Below, in pieces: positions 26,049 to 35,057 of a stretch of 64,000 nucleotides of DNA. Location of the stretch: assembly GCA_963783095.1 (NCBI GenBank), contig CAWAMR010000001.1, forward strand, positions 186,001 to 250,000, in the 5' to 3' direction. The notes under the pieces were generated by a model, which was given only the letters and a program-made list of their open reading frames with translations, was not told the origin of the DNA and ran no database searches. The translations under genes and the position numbers were made by a program. This DNA comes from CAWAMR01 sp963783095 (GTDB lineage: Bacteria > Planctomycetota > Planctomycetia > Gemmatales > Gemmataceae). The stretch's first letter is position 1. Each line of letters starts with the position of its first letter.

Positions 26049-28220
26049 ATGGCACGCAATGACGACGACTTACCGTACCCAGCCTCACCCAAAAACGTAC
26101 CGGAAGATTTGGCCCTCGCTTCCCCGACATTCATGATGCAGGCAACGATCCTGCTTCTCACATCGATCCTGTTTCTGCTCTTGTACTTCGGCATCCTGGC
26201 CGGCTGCGTCTACCTGGTTTACTGGGGCTTCGACGGCCCCAAACAATGGATTGTCATTCGGATCATCCTGATACCTGTTTCGCTCCTGGTCTTCTTTGTG
26301 ATGTTCAAGGGCCTGTTGACCATGGGCGGCGGCACGGACGACGATTATGTCGAGATCAAGGAGAAAGATAATCCCAAACTCTACGACTTCATCGACCAGC
26401 TCTGCCAGGAGATCGGCTCACCCTTTCCCGAACATATCTATGCCGTTCCCGATGTGACTGCGGCAATGGCCTCGCGAATTTCGTTCCTGAATCTGTTCAT
26501 GGCCCCGAAACGCGATCTCCATATCGGCCTCGGTCTGGTGAACTGCGTCAACCTGAGTGAATTCAAGGCCATCATGGCCCACGAACTCGGACACTGCGCC
26601 CAGAGCGGTTTTCTCAACTCTTACTCGATTATTGTGTTGAACGTGATCCTGGGAATCGTCCAGCAGCGCGACTGGCTCGACCGCATGCTGGAACAAGGGA
26701 AAAACGACAAACGAAGTGATGGGCACGTCTTCTTTGCGATCGCCTATTACATTGTGGTCGGAATTCGCATGGGACTCTACGGCATATTCCGGGGCATGGT
26801 CTTCCTCTATACGAACATTCGTCGTCAACGCGAGTTCAATGCCGATCTATGCGGGGTTCGCGTGGCCGGTTCCGATGCCATCGTGCACGGCTTGAAGCGC
26901 ACGGAATTCGGCCAGGAAGCGCTGATGCAAGCCTGGCGCGATCTTCAAACCGCTGCCGAACACCGAATGTACTCGGCCGATCTCTACTACCACCAGGTCA
27001 AAGCCGCAGAATACCTGCGCAAGATTCGCAAGGATCCGACGCTCGGCAAACCGCCGGAATTGAAAGGCCCGCTGGACGGCAAGAAGATTCAGGTCTTCGA
27101 TCCGGATGATGACAGCCAGGCACCGATGTGGGCCTACCATCCGCCGCTGTTCGACCGCGAAGAAAACGCCAAACAAATCTTCGTCCCGGCACCCCTGGAC
27201 GAGCGCAGTCCCTGGGTACTGTTCGATCGCGCGGAGAAACTCAAGGAGACCGTGACCTTCCGCGCCTATCGGGAAACCCTCAGAGTGTCAAGGAACGTCG
27301 AACTCGCCGAACCGGAGCAAGTTCAGCAGTTCATCGACGATGAACACGTAGAGTTGACCTACGACGAGCGGTATCACGGCGTCTACGACGATCGAGCGAT
27401 CCGTCCGGGCGAACTGAGTGAAATCCTCAAAATGATCGATGATGAACCCTGGGATGATGAACGCCTGATTCGCGTCGAAGTTAAACTGTTTGAGGGTCTG
27501 AGCAAACGTGGTGAAGATTATCGCGAAGCACGCTCGGAACGCGATCGGCTGATGCGGGACTGCCAGTATCGGCCGGCCGGCAGAACGAAACGAATCGTTG
27601 CGGACCTGAATGCCGAATTGGATGAACATTTCGCCTGGTTCAGGTCATTCGATCGCAGAGTTTGTCTGGTGTATTTCCAGATGGCTAAACGTCTGCCCGA
27701 CAACCGGCTCTACAAGGATTTGCTAAGCAGGTATCGTTTTCATCTGCCCTTGCTCCAGATGCACCTCGATCTGAACGAGCAATTCAACGAGGCTGATTCA
27801 TACGCCAAAGTCTTCTTTAATATCCCTCACGAACAATGGGGCAGGAATTTCGTTCCGGAATTGATGCACGTTATGCGCAAGTCGCGCAAGGCACTCAAGA
27901 ATCTGTTGAAGGAAGCCAGAGAGCTGGACGTGCCGATGATGAAAAACCTCACGGACGATCAAACTCTCGACGAATTCCTGCTCGATCAGAACCTCATTGC
28001 GGAACTGCCGGAGGAATACGTTCGCGGCGACTGGGTTCTCAAGCTGATGCGACAGATGCTTCAAGTCTGGAAGAAAACTCATCGCCTGCACTTCAAGTCG
28101 ATGGGGAACATCCTTGGTCTCCAAGAGCAAATCGCCAAGGAATTCAAGGCCATGCAGCCGCCCGCGGCCATCATCGAGAACGAGGAAGACGACCTTCCTG
28201 AAGCGATTGCGGATGAATGA
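26049..28220 (+). CDS. M48-family membrane metalloprotease
   Basis: GGGAGAA is placed properly for the ATG at 26049 (MARNDDD); a TTG five codons earlier is unlikely. Two membrane segments occupy about residues 35-58 and 65-90, and a third lies near 222-245. HELGH is at residues 178-182 within FKAIMAHELGHCAQ, the zinc site of M48 (HtpX/Ste24-type) peptidases, and the downstream Glu is in RQREFNADLCGVRVAG. The remaining 430 residues are a large cytosolic helical domain specific to this lineage, about twice the usual M48 length. Family knowledge: HtpX-like proteases remove damaged membrane proteins. The long C-terminal domain probably recruits substrates. The gene follows a 550-base repeat-filled gap. 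Confidence 0.88.
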   Translation: MARNDDDLPYPASPKNVPEDLALASPTFMMQATILLLTSILFLLLYFGILAGCVYLVYWGFDGPKQWIVIRIILIPVSLLVFFVMFKGLLTMGGGTDDDYVEIKEKDNPKLYDFIDQLCQEIGSPFPEHIYAVPDVTAAMASRISFLNLFMAPKRDLHIGLGLVNCVNLSEFKAIMAHELGHCAQSGFLNSYSIIVLNVILGIVQQRDWLDRMLEQGKNDKRSDGHVFFAIAYYIVVGIRMGLYGIFRGMVFLYTNIRRQREFNADLCGVRVAGSDAIVHGLKRTEFGQEALMQAWRDLQTAAEHRMYSADLYYHQVKAAEYLRKIRKDPTLGKPPELKGPLDGKKIQVFDPDDDSQAPMWAYHPPLFDREENAKQIFVPAPLDERSPWVLFDRAEKLKETVTFRAYRETLRVSRNVELAEPEQVQQFIDDEHVELTYDERYHGVYDDRAIRPGELSEILKMIDDEPWDDERLIRVEVKLFEGLSKRGEDYREARSERDRLMRDCQYRPAGRTKRIVADLNAELDEHFAWFRSFDRRVCLVYFQMAKRLPDNRLYKDLLSRYRFHLPLLQMHLDLNEQFNEADSYAKVFFNIPHEQWGRNFVPELMHVMRKSRKALKNLLKEARELDVPMMKNLTDDQTLDEFLLDQNLIAELPEEYVRGDWVLKLMRQMLQVWKKTHRLHFKSMGNILGLQEQIAKEFKAMQPPAAIIENEEDDLPEAIADE

Positions 28221-28429
28221 GACATGAGTCGTGGGTACGCGTCTCGCCTGCCATGATGCGAGATCTGTTCACGCAAATCACTCCCTGGTTTAATGCAATA
28301 AGGTGCATTGGCCGCCGTCTCGCATCTGAATCCATCATTAGTGTAGCAAATGGCTTCTTGGAACGCGTTCGGCTGACATATACAAATCATCTGAGAGTAT
28401 CTTCATCCTGTCTTGGTTGGAGAAGTGTT

Positions 28430-28831
28430 GTGCAACCCGTCGTCGTCTACATGCTGCTGTGCGATGATGTTCGGATGGATCCGGACCGCCCAAACTGCGT
28501 TCATGTTGATTGTCTAATGGGGAACATCGTTTCGCTTGAGAACCCACCTTTTCCCTTGTTGCGGGAAATGATTTGCGTTTACATCGTTCTAACCAAGTGC
28601 TATCAGCAAGGAATCGCGCAGGTCCGCGTTGTGTATACTGATAGTGAAAACGAGCAACCACTCTTTGGTTCGTCGCGACACAGCCTCAACTTTGCCGGAC
28701 ATTCTCCCTTGGAAATGCTCGGCGTGGTTTTTCGGCTTGAGGGATGCGAATTTCCGCAGGCAGGCCGCTATTCAATTCAGTTCTGGTATAATGATCGAAT
28801 GGTAGAGGAACGTCCACTCCGCTTGAGGTGA
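28430..28831 (+). CDS. Small conserved hypothetical protein (DUF6941-like)
   Basis: I choose the GTG at 28430: TTGGAGAAG is correctly spaced before it and the product then starts MQPVVVYMLLCDDVRMDPD. Longer in-frame extensions upstream are not protein-like. The 134-residue product has alternating strands (CVHVDCLMGNIVSL, ICVYIVLTKCYQQGIAQVRVV, LGVVFRLEGCEFPQAGRYSIQFWYND), typical of a single beta-sandwich. The start LLCDDV and the ending GxYxxQxWYNDRxxxERPLRL recall a family of small cytosolic bacterial proteins annotated DUF6941, of unknown function. It is probably co-transcribed with the short gene that starts nine bases after its stop. Confidence 0.65.
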   Translation: MQPVVVYMLLCDDVRMDPDRPNCVHVDCLMGNIVSLENPPFPLLREMICVYIVLTKCYQQGIAQVRVVYTDSENEQPLFGSSRHSLNFAGHSPLEMLGVVFRLEGCEFPQAGRYSIQFWYNDRMVEERPLRLR

Positions 28832-28839
28832 CGACAAAA

Positions 28840-29074
28840 ATGGGTAAGTCGAACAAAAATGAAGGTGTGCATATCATCGCGGATTTCCGCGAACCGGCAA
28901 TTTCGTTGGCGAAACAAGAATGCGCCGGGTATCCCTATTGATGTGGAATCTCCAATTCCAGAAAGTCCAAAGTCGATCTCTCGCTCGGTGAATGAAGGTA
29001 TCCAGCAACTTGTTGAGTTCAATTCACCCGTGCAACAACTCCGTGAGAAAGACCAAGACGAGAGAGTTTCATAA
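28840..29074 (+). pseudogene. Small hypothetical gene, probably frameshifted
   Basis: GAGGTGA lies at the end of the preceding gene, and the ATG at 28840 begins MGKSNKNEGVHIIADFREPA, which stops at 28944. The next frame, open from 28859 to 29074, continues with plausible protein sequence (IPIDVESPIPESPKSISRSV, then a helix QQLREKDQDE). Joining the two near 28915-28940 would give about 78 residues. Family unknown. It may also be two overlapping chance frames. Confidence 0.3.
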
Positions 29075-29139
29075 ACAATGAAGTTCACAACAGGCGGCCT
29101 GAATTCGATTGGCCCTGGCTATCATTCAGCAAGTCTGGC

Positions 29140-29939
29140 TTACTGCCACATCACGGTAAGCCTGCCTTCTATCCGCGCCAGTCTTTCCAGGTACGCCAAT
29201 AACCGCTGTGCCAGTCCGATGAATACGACTGTCGCCACGCTCAGGATAACTACTTCCACCCACAGCGGCCAAAAGCCTTCTGCGTCGAACAGCAATTGCC
29301 GCATTGCATCCATGCCTGCCGTGAGCGGAATTACTGCTGCCGCCGACGCCAGCGCGGTCGGAAACACTTTCAACGGATAGTTCATTCCGGTCAGCAAATA
29401 GACCGGCTCCTGTAGCAGATTAACGATGTGCCAGGCTTCTCGGCCCCACAACAAAAACACCGAAGCAAACATCATCCCCAGGCCGTAGAGCGCCAACAAC
29501 GTAAGCAAGAAAACTCCGATCAATAGCCACCAACTCGTTGGCTCAAAAGGAACCCGAAACAATAGAATTCCCACCGACATGATGACCGAGTGCGCACACA
29601 AAGGTCAGGATCATCCCGCCCAGCGCCATGCCGGCCAGAACCGCCATCATCGAACAGGGAGCCATGATGTAGATTTCCAGGTTCCCCGAGGCGCGTTCCC
29701 AGGTCGAGTTGCGCCCCCATCGACCACAGAACATTCAACCAGAAAGCCGTCATCGCTCCACCGAGAATGACGAATCCGACCAATGCTTCCGGTGCCTGCA
29801 TGGCGCGATAGACATAAGCAAACGCCGCCACCGAGAGTATCGGCAGGATCGCCTCGTGAATCACCCAGGAAGGTTGTCGGCGCATCCCGACGACGCGAGG
29901 ATAAGCGCGAGCGATCACCGTTCGGATGAACAATCTCAC
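29140..29939 (-). pseudogene. ABC-2 type transporter permease, two frameshifts
   Basis: Reading leftward from ATG 29939 gives MRLFIRTVIARAYPRVVGMR, then membrane segments IHEAILPILSVAAFAYVY and LVGFVILGGAMTAFW. The frame shifts near 29715 to WERASGNLEIYIMAPCSMMA (GNLE..ldP/aP is the ABC-2 signature region) and again near 29590 to the last half, with four more spans ending LAYLERLARIEGRLTVMW. Six spans in about 265 residues is normal for an ABC-2 permease. It pairs with the ATPase encoded just upstream; a TTCCAAG hairpin lies between them. Both breaks are single-base. Either the exporter is dead or the reading frame was lost in assembly. Confidence 0.8.
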
Positions 29940-29962
29940 TGGGCTTTCCTCCCCCCCGTTTT

Positions 29963-30072
29963 AGTTCCAAGTTCCAAGTTCCAAGTTAAAGGCCATAATC
30001 CCTTCGGGTTTTCAACTTGGAACTTGGAACTTGGAACTTGGAACTAAAAGACGGAACTTGGAGCTTGGAACT
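29963..30072. repeat. Intergenic hairpin, TTCCAAG tandem-arm family (copy 3)
   Basis: The left arm 29963-29987 has three and a half TTCCAAG units; the right arm 30014-30045 has four and a half in reverse complement, with two further units at 30053-30072. The 26-base loop is AAAGGCCAT...CCCTTCGGG then TTTTC, related at both edges to copy 1 and inverse to copy 2. It sits between the ATPase and the permease of one transporter operon. Confidence 0.9.
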
Positions 30073-30074
30073 AA

Positions 30075-31061
30075 CTAATCCGACAGACCGTGCCCGACCA
30101 ACTCAATGAAGACGTCCTCAAGTGTCGGTTCCACTTTCTTGAGACTCAGAATGCGTGCACCCCGTTCGACGACTCGCTGCACGACTGCCCCTATCGCGGC
30201 CTCTTCATACAGCGAAAGTTTCACGCTCGTCGATGTCGGACCATAGGTCGTCGTTGCTTGATGCACGCCGGCCACATCGGCAAAGTCGAGCTTTTCTCCG
30301 CCTGCCAGCGATAGTTCAAAAATCGGGAATTCCTGCATCCGGCGTTTGAGGTTCGCGGGGGTATCGCAGGCCAACACTTTTCCCTTGTCGATGATGGCCA
30401 GCCGATCGCACAGTTCATCCGCCTCCATCATGTAGTGGGTGGTCAGCAACAACGTCCGGTCGGCTTTCTCGGCCAGCCATTGCCTCAAGAATTTGCGAAT
30501 CGATCGCGCGGCATTGACATCCAATCCCAGCGTCGGCTCATCGAGGAACAGGATTTTGGGATCGGTGATGAAGCCACGGCAAAAATTCATCTTCTGGCGC
30601 TGACCTGTGGAAAGATGGCTCACTTTCGTCGATGCCTTGTCGGCGAGATCAACGACTTTCAACATTTTTTCGATGCGCTCCTTGGCATCGGCGCTGGAAA
30701 CGCCGTAGATTTGCGTGAAAAGCCACAGGTTTTCTCGAACATTGAGTACGCCGTAGCCGCACGATTCGCCTCCTGAAACCATATTGATGCGCGGTCGCAG
30801 TGCTTTCGCGTCCTTGATGATGTCGAGGCCATCCACCCACGCGGAGCCGGAAGTCGGCGCGAGCAGTGTGGTCAGGATCTTGATGAGTGTGGTTTTTCCT
30901 GCCCCGTTCGGGCCAAGCAGGCCGAACAACTCCCCCTGTTTGACCTCGATGTTGACGCCGTCCAGTGCAATCAAATCTCCGGATCCGCCTTCCGTCGCTC
31001 GTGTCTTTTTGGAACGACGGTAGGTTCGCGTCAGGTTTTCGGTGCGGAGTGCTGGAGTCAT
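30075..31061 (-). CDS. ABC-2 type transporter ATP-binding protein
   Basis: The 328-residue cytoplasmic ATPase has Walker A GPNGAGKTT (about residues 50-58), a signature LSTGQRQKM, Walker B ILFLDEPTLGLD and the switch His in LLLTTHYMMEADELCDR. The last 90 residues form the C-terminal domain common to CcmA/DrrA-type exporters. Family knowledge: DrrA-like ATPases power export of antibiotics, lipids or polysaccharides through a permease dimer. The permease is encoded next, on the same strand (29140-29939). Nothing indicates the substrate. Confidence 0.92.
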   Translation of the reverse strand: MTPALRTENLTRTYRRSKKTRATEGGSGDLIALDGVNIEVKQGELFGLLGPNGAGKTTLIKILTTLLAPTSGSAWVDGLDIIKDAKALRPRINMVSGGESCGYGVLNVRENLWLFTQIYGVSSADAKERIEKMLKVVDLADKASTKVSHLSTGQRQKMNFCRGFITDPKILFLDEPTLGLDVNAARSIRKFLRQWLAEKADRTLLLTTHYMMEADELCDRLAIIDKGKVLACDTPANLKRRMQEFPIFELSLAGGEKLDFADVAGVHQATTTYGPTSTSVKLSLYEEAAIGAVVQRVVERGARILSLKKVEPTLEDVFIELVGHGLSD

Positions 31062-31097
31062 TGCGAGGTTCAGCGCTGATCGGGCGATCGTGGGGTT

Positions 31098-32276
31098 TTA
31101 TCCCCCAAGTGGAGAGGATGCAGCCGGTGTCGGGATCGGCAGGGCTGACGTCGGAGGAGGTTGATTTTGCAGTGCCGGCTTTCGGCGCAGGTAGATTTCC
31201 ATCGCGAGCGCTGTCACCAACACGCCAACGCTGATCAATTGCGACAGCGTCATCTGGAAACCTTCAACCGGCTCGGTCCTCAGAATTTCATTCAGGAAAC
31301 GATGGAACGCATACCCAACCATCAGCAACACAAAGACTTCTCCATCGTGCCGGCGGAATGGGTAAAAAGACAGCAGCAAGAAGAGTAGCAGAAACATGCT
31401 AATCGTTTCATAAACTTGCGTCGGGTGCAAACCGATCGTGCGCGGGATAAACGGGGGAAGCTCCAATTCTTGACCATTGCGATCGACGATAAATTGAAGC
31501 TCATTGCGGCCACGCGGCCAATCGTTGTTCAGCCGGCTCCAAAAAGCGGATGGGGGGTGCCATTCGTCCAGCATCTTGACTTTGAGAATCTTGTCGCCGG
31601 GCATCAATCCGCTTTTCGCCGCGGCAGATCCAGGCTCCACTTGCTCCACGATCATTGGCACATCGTCTGCGGCCCCAAGCTCAGCAGGACGGGGACGAAA
31701 CCCAACCGGTGATTGCAGAGCGTAATGTTTCTCGTCATCGGGTTTGACATCGACGAGAATATCGCGAGCCGGTGCGGTCAACAGAGGAAAATGGATGCTT
31801 GGCTCATCGGATGCGGCAGGATTGCCGTAGCAGCAGCCGTTCAGGAGACAGCCGACCCGGCCCAGAGCCACCCCAATGCAGATGGTCGGCGCTATCACAT
31901 CGCCTAACTGCCAGAGGTTCACCTTGAGCGGCTTCAAAATGTAATGGTAGAAGATCAGAAATGCAGCGGTGCCGCCGAGGATGCCGCCGTACAACACGAT
32001 GCCGCCTTCCCAGATCCGGAAGAATTTTTCCAGCGGCACGTGGTACTGAATCATGTACGTGATTCTGGCCCCCGCCAACCCTACGACAAAAACGAGGATG
32101 CATAGATCCTGAATTCGATCGCGCGAGAGGTTGATTCCTCTTTTGAAGGTGAGTCGGCTGGCAATCCAGATACAACCGATGAAGGCCAAAAAGAGCATGG
32201 TGCCGTAGGCATAGACCGGGATTCCTTCCGGCCACCACCCGTTTCTGATCGGAATCCAAAAAAGGACTTGTTGCAT
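31098..32276 (-). CDS. lgt: Prolipoprotein diacylglyceryl transferase with an inserted PDZ domain
   Basis: I place the start at ATG 32276 (MQQVLFWIPIRNGWWPEG); the 47 codons upstream are not protein-like. The core is Lgt: GARITYMIQYH, GGIVLYGGILGG, the signature GRVGCLLNGCCYG (residues 139-151) and HPTQVYE (284-290), with about seven membrane spans. Between the last two motifs, residues about 205-280 form a PDZ-like domain (MIVEQVEPGSAAAKSGLMPGDKILKV), in the position of a periplasmic loop. Family knowledge: Lgt moves diacylglycerol from phosphatidylglycerol to the lipobox Cys of prelipoproteins, an essential step. The PDZ insertion suggests binding of C-termini or of an assembly partner. The C-terminal 20 residues are Pro-rich. 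Confidence 0.93.
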   Translation of the reverse strand: MQQVLFWIPIRNGWWPEGIPVYAYGTMLFLAFIGCIWIASRLTFKRGINLSRDRIQDLCILVFVVGLAGARITYMIQYHVPLEKFFRIWEGGIVLYGGILGGTAAFLIFYHYILKPLKVNLWQLGDVIAPTICIGVALGRVGCLLNGCCYGNPAASDEPSIHFPLLTAPARDILVDVKPDDEKHYALQSPVGFRPRPAELGAADDVPMIVEQVEPGSAAAKSGLMPGDKILKVKMLDEWHPPSAFWSRLNNDWPRGRNELQFIVDRNGQELELPPFIPRTIGLHPTQVYETISMFLLLFLLLSFYPFRRHDGEVFVLLMVGYAFHRFLNEILRTEPVEGFQMTLSQLISVGVLVTALAMEIYLRRKPALQNQPPPTSALPIPTPAASSPLGG

Positions 32277-32364
32277 AGCATCAGGGGTTAGAAATCGGCG
32301 ATCAACTCTCTGAATGTAAGTTACTACATGGAGGTGATTCTGGGAATGGCATCCGTGCTCGTTC

Positions 32365-33375
32365 TCAACTGCTTGGAGCGCTGTATTCAAAGAACCCGGT
32401 ACTCTTGAAATCGGCAAAGAGGGTTCCGGAAGAGTCCACCGTGATCAAGTTGGCGTCTGTGGGCGAGAGGTTCGTCCATACCCCATAGGAATACTCGAAG
32501 AGACCCTGGGTTCTGAAGTCGGCATAAACGGTCCCGGAATTATCCACTCCGACCAAAGTAGGATCCGCAATCGATATTTCCGTCCAGGTTGCGCCGCTGT
32601 ACTCCCAGAAGCCGTAATCCTTGAAGTTTGCATAAAGAACCCCGGAGGAATTCAGCGTTAGCGAATCGGCAGTTACCGGTGATATTTGAGTCAAGGTTCC
32701 GGACGAGTACTCGTAAAGGCCCTGGCCCTTGAAGTCGGCATAGACGATGTCGGAACTACTGACCACGAACAAGTTCGGGTCCATCATCGATAGTTCCGTC
32801 CAGGTTCCGCCGCTGTATTCCCAAAAGCCGTAGCCCATGAAATCGGCGAAGAGGTTTCCGGATGAATCCAATGCCATCGAATTGGCGACCACGGGTGATA
32901 TTTGCGTCCAGGTTCCGGCGCTGTACTCCTCGAGGCCCTGGCCGGAGAAATTCGCATAGACGTTGCCGGATTTATCCACGTCGATTAACTTGGAATTCGA
33001 CGTGGATAGTTCCGTCCATTTTCCGCCGCTATACTCCCAGAAGCCGTTGCCTTTGAAGTCGGCGAAGAGGTTTCCGGATGAATCCAATGCCATCGCATCG
33101 GCGACCTTGGGTGATATTTGCGTCCAGGTTCCGGAGGTGTACTCGTAGAGGCCCTGGCCCTTGAAGTCGGCAAAGATGGTCCCGGTGGAAGTCACCTTGA
33201 CCATGGTAGCCTCCGACATCGAGAGTTGAACCAGACTATTGCTCGGGGTGAGCCGATCCTCCAGCGCTTGGAGTTGTAACCGACTTTGGGATTTCTGCCG
33301 GGATTTGCATGGGTTGCCGGAGGAGGAAGAATTCCCAACAACTTGGCCAAGCCAACCCCGGTATGAATCAAACAT
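32365..33375 (-). CDS. Secreted beta-repeat (propeller-like) protein, paralog 2
   Basis: The start MFDSYRGWLG at 33375 is preceded by CGGAGA. Residues 30-50 contain LQALEDRLTPS, the LExRLTP leader seen at the N-terminus of many planctomycete surface proteins. The remainder is about 13 repeats of 20-23 residues alternating GLYEYSSGTWTQISP and GFWEYSGGTWTELS, joined by DSSGNLFADFKG. Trp/Tyr at fixed places recalls tectonin/WD-type beta blades, so a propeller with six or seven blades is likely. The protein pairs with a close paralog 459 bases upstream on the same strand (33834-34835). No enzymatic residues are apparent. A binding or structural role outside the cell is inferred. Confidence 0.78.
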   Translation of the reverse strand: MFDSYRGWLGQVVGNSSSSGNPCKSRQKSQSRLQLQALEDRLTPSNSLVQLSMSEATMVKVTSTGTIFADFKGQGLYEYTSGTWTQISPKVADAMALDSSGNLFADFKGNGFWEYSGGKWTELSTSNSKLIDVDKSGNVYANFSGQGLEEYSAGTWTQISPVVANSMALDSSGNLFADFMGYGFWEYSGGTWTELSMMDPNLFVVSSSDIVYADFKGQGLYEYSSGTLTQISPVTADSLTLNSSGVLYANFKDYGFWEYSGATWTEISIADPTLVGVDNSGTVYADFRTQGLFEYSYGVWTNLSPTDANLITVDSSGTLFADFKSTGFFEYSAPSS

Positions 33376-33548
33376 TTCGGTCTCCGTGGGGAGAGTTTCC
33401 GTATTACGCTTGGAGAGACTCCGCAACGCGAAAACTTGCCAAAGAATGCGCCGCTGAATTTGTTACCGACGCTATGCGAGTAACATTTTCGACATCTTCT
33501 ATCTGATAACTCGCCTGAAAGGTCGTGTCAACCCCTGTCGGCCGATAC

Positions 33549-33623
33549 CCCCGCGTTCTTGGCGAACGCGGCTACGGCCGAGGTCGTCGTTTCTCCGTAG
33601 CCGCGTTCGCCAAGAACGCGGGG
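33549..33623. repeat. Perfect 29-bp inverted repeat, GTAGCCGCGTTCGCC family
   Basis: The left arm 33549-33577 and right arm 33595-33623 are exact reverse complements, with a 17-base loop. Each arm is itself partly palindromic (GCGTTCTTGGCGAACGC). It lies in the 459-base gap between the two repeat-protein genes, along with the related 44-bp palindrome at 33709. The rest of the gap holds no coding sequence that I can support. Confidence 0.9.
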
Positions 33624-33708
33624 CACGTCCCCAACCTTTAACGTCCTGGCTGGCCTCTGGTGACGTGGGCCGTTCAGCGGGGCTGCTCTGGGGGTCGCCG
33701 GATTCAAT

Positions 33709-33752
33709 GGTGTAGCCGAATTCGCCAGAATTCTGGCGAATTCGGCTACACC
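33709..33752. repeat. Perfect 44-bp palindrome, GTAGCCGAATTCGCC type
   Basis: The sequence from 33709 to 33752 equals its own reverse complement without a loop; it is flanked by CTCTGGGGG at 33687 and CCCCCAGAG at 33752, extending the symmetry. It shares the GTAGCC...TTCGCCA.GAA pattern with the element at 33549, where AATT is replaced by GCGT, so the two are diverged members of one family. Confidence 0.9.
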
Positions 33753-33833
33753 CCCCAGAGAATATGGCCGCACCCAGAGCGTTGATTCAACGTTGCGCCG
33801 GGTTTCATAGGTACCCGTGTAGCGCCGCCGTTC

Positions 33834-34835
33834 TCAACTAGCGCTGTATTCAAAGAGCCCGGAATTCTTGAACGTGACAAAGAGGTCTCCGGAAGAATCC
33901 ACGTTGATCGTGTCGGCGATCGTGGTAGACAGGTTTGTCCAGCTTCCGTCGGAGTACTCGAAGAGCCCCTGGCCATTGAAGTCGGCATAAATGTTGCCGG
34001 AATCACCCACAGTGACCAGGGTGGCGTTCGCAGTCGATATTTCCGTCCAGTTTCCACCGCTAAATTCCCAGAAGCCATAGCCCTTGAAGTCTGCGACCAG
34101 AATGCCGGAGGAAGTCAGCGTTAGCGAATCAGCAGTTACCGGAGATATTTGCGTCCAGGTTCCGGATGTGTACTCGTAGAGGCCTTTGCCGGTGAAGTCG
34201 GCGTAGATGTCCTCGGAGCTATCGACTGCGAACATAGTGGGATCGGTCGTCGCCAGTTCAGTCCAGGATCCGCCGCTGTATTCCCAAAAGCCGTAGCTCT
34301 TGAAATTGGCAAAGAGGTTTCCGGATGAATCCAGTGTCATTGAAGTAGCGACCACGGAAGAGATTTGCATCCAGACACCGGAAGTGTACTCGTAGAGACC
34401 TCGCCCGGCGAAATCCGCATAGACGTTGTCGGATGAATCCACAGTGAATGTCGTGGTATTCGACTTTGACAGTTCCGTCCAGTTTATCGCGTTGTATTCC
34501 CAGAAGCCGTCGTTCTTGAAGTCGGCGAAGAGGTTGCCCGATGCATCCAGTGTCATCGCATCGGCGAGCACGGGCGATATTTGCGTCCAGCTTCCAGAGC
34601 TATACTCGTACAGGCCCTGGCCCTTGAGGTCGGCAAAGACGATGCCGGAAGCAGCCACCTTGACCATGGTGACGTCGGCCGTGGTTAGATTAACGAAGTT
34701 GGCGCTGGGAGTGAGCCTGGCCTCCAAGGTTTGGAGCTGTAACCCTGGTGATTTCTGTCGCGACTTGAGCGGGTTGGTGGACGAGGAAGGACTTGCAATA
34801 AGTCGGCTGAGCCAACTCCGGCTGGAATGAAACAT
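33834..34835 (-). CDS. Secreted beta-repeat (propeller-like) protein, paralog 1
   Basis: The start MFHSSRSWLS at 34835 has GGGAGA eight bases upstream. Residues 32-50 contain LQTLEARLTPS, the LExRLTP leader. The body is the same alternating repeat as in the downstream paralog (EYTSGTWTQISPV, EYSGGSWTELA, DSSGNLFADFK), with about 13 units, ending LFVTFKNSGLFEYSAS. The two proteins are roughly 60% identical by eye along their whole length, so they come from a gene duplication. Repeat boundaries are kept at equal positions. Family name unknown. The Gly/Trp-rich blades suggest carbohydrate or protein binding at the cell surface, which is inference. Confidence 0.78.
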   Translation of the reverse strand: MFHSSRSWLSRLIASPSSSTNPLKSRQKSPGLQLQTLEARLTPSANFVNLTTADVTMVKVAASGIVFADLKGQGLYEYSSGSWTQISPVLADAMTLDASGNLFADFKNDGFWEYNAINWTELSKSNTTTFTVDSSDNVYADFAGRGLYEYTSGVWMQISSVVATSMTLDSSGNLFANFKSYGFWEYSGGSWTELATTDPTMFAVDSSEDIYADFTGKGLYEYTSGTWTQISPVTADSLTLTSSGILVADFKGYGFWEFSGGNWTEISTANATLVTVGDSGNIYADFNGQGLFEYSDGSWTNLSTTIADTINVDSSGDLFVTFKNSGLFEYSAS

Positions 34836-35057
34836 GTGGTCTCCCTTAGGTGATTTTCCGTATAGTTGCTTAAAACTCCGCAACGAAAAACCTGCAAAGA
34901 ATGTGCCACCGATGATGTGAGCATCTGTATATATTTCTCCTTATAGCGATCACGGCGTGCCACATGGCAGGTCGATGATTGCATATTCATATACTAAACA
35001 TTATTGCACTTAAACGTCGGTGCTGACCCGCCATTCCTGCAATTACCATTACCGTTG

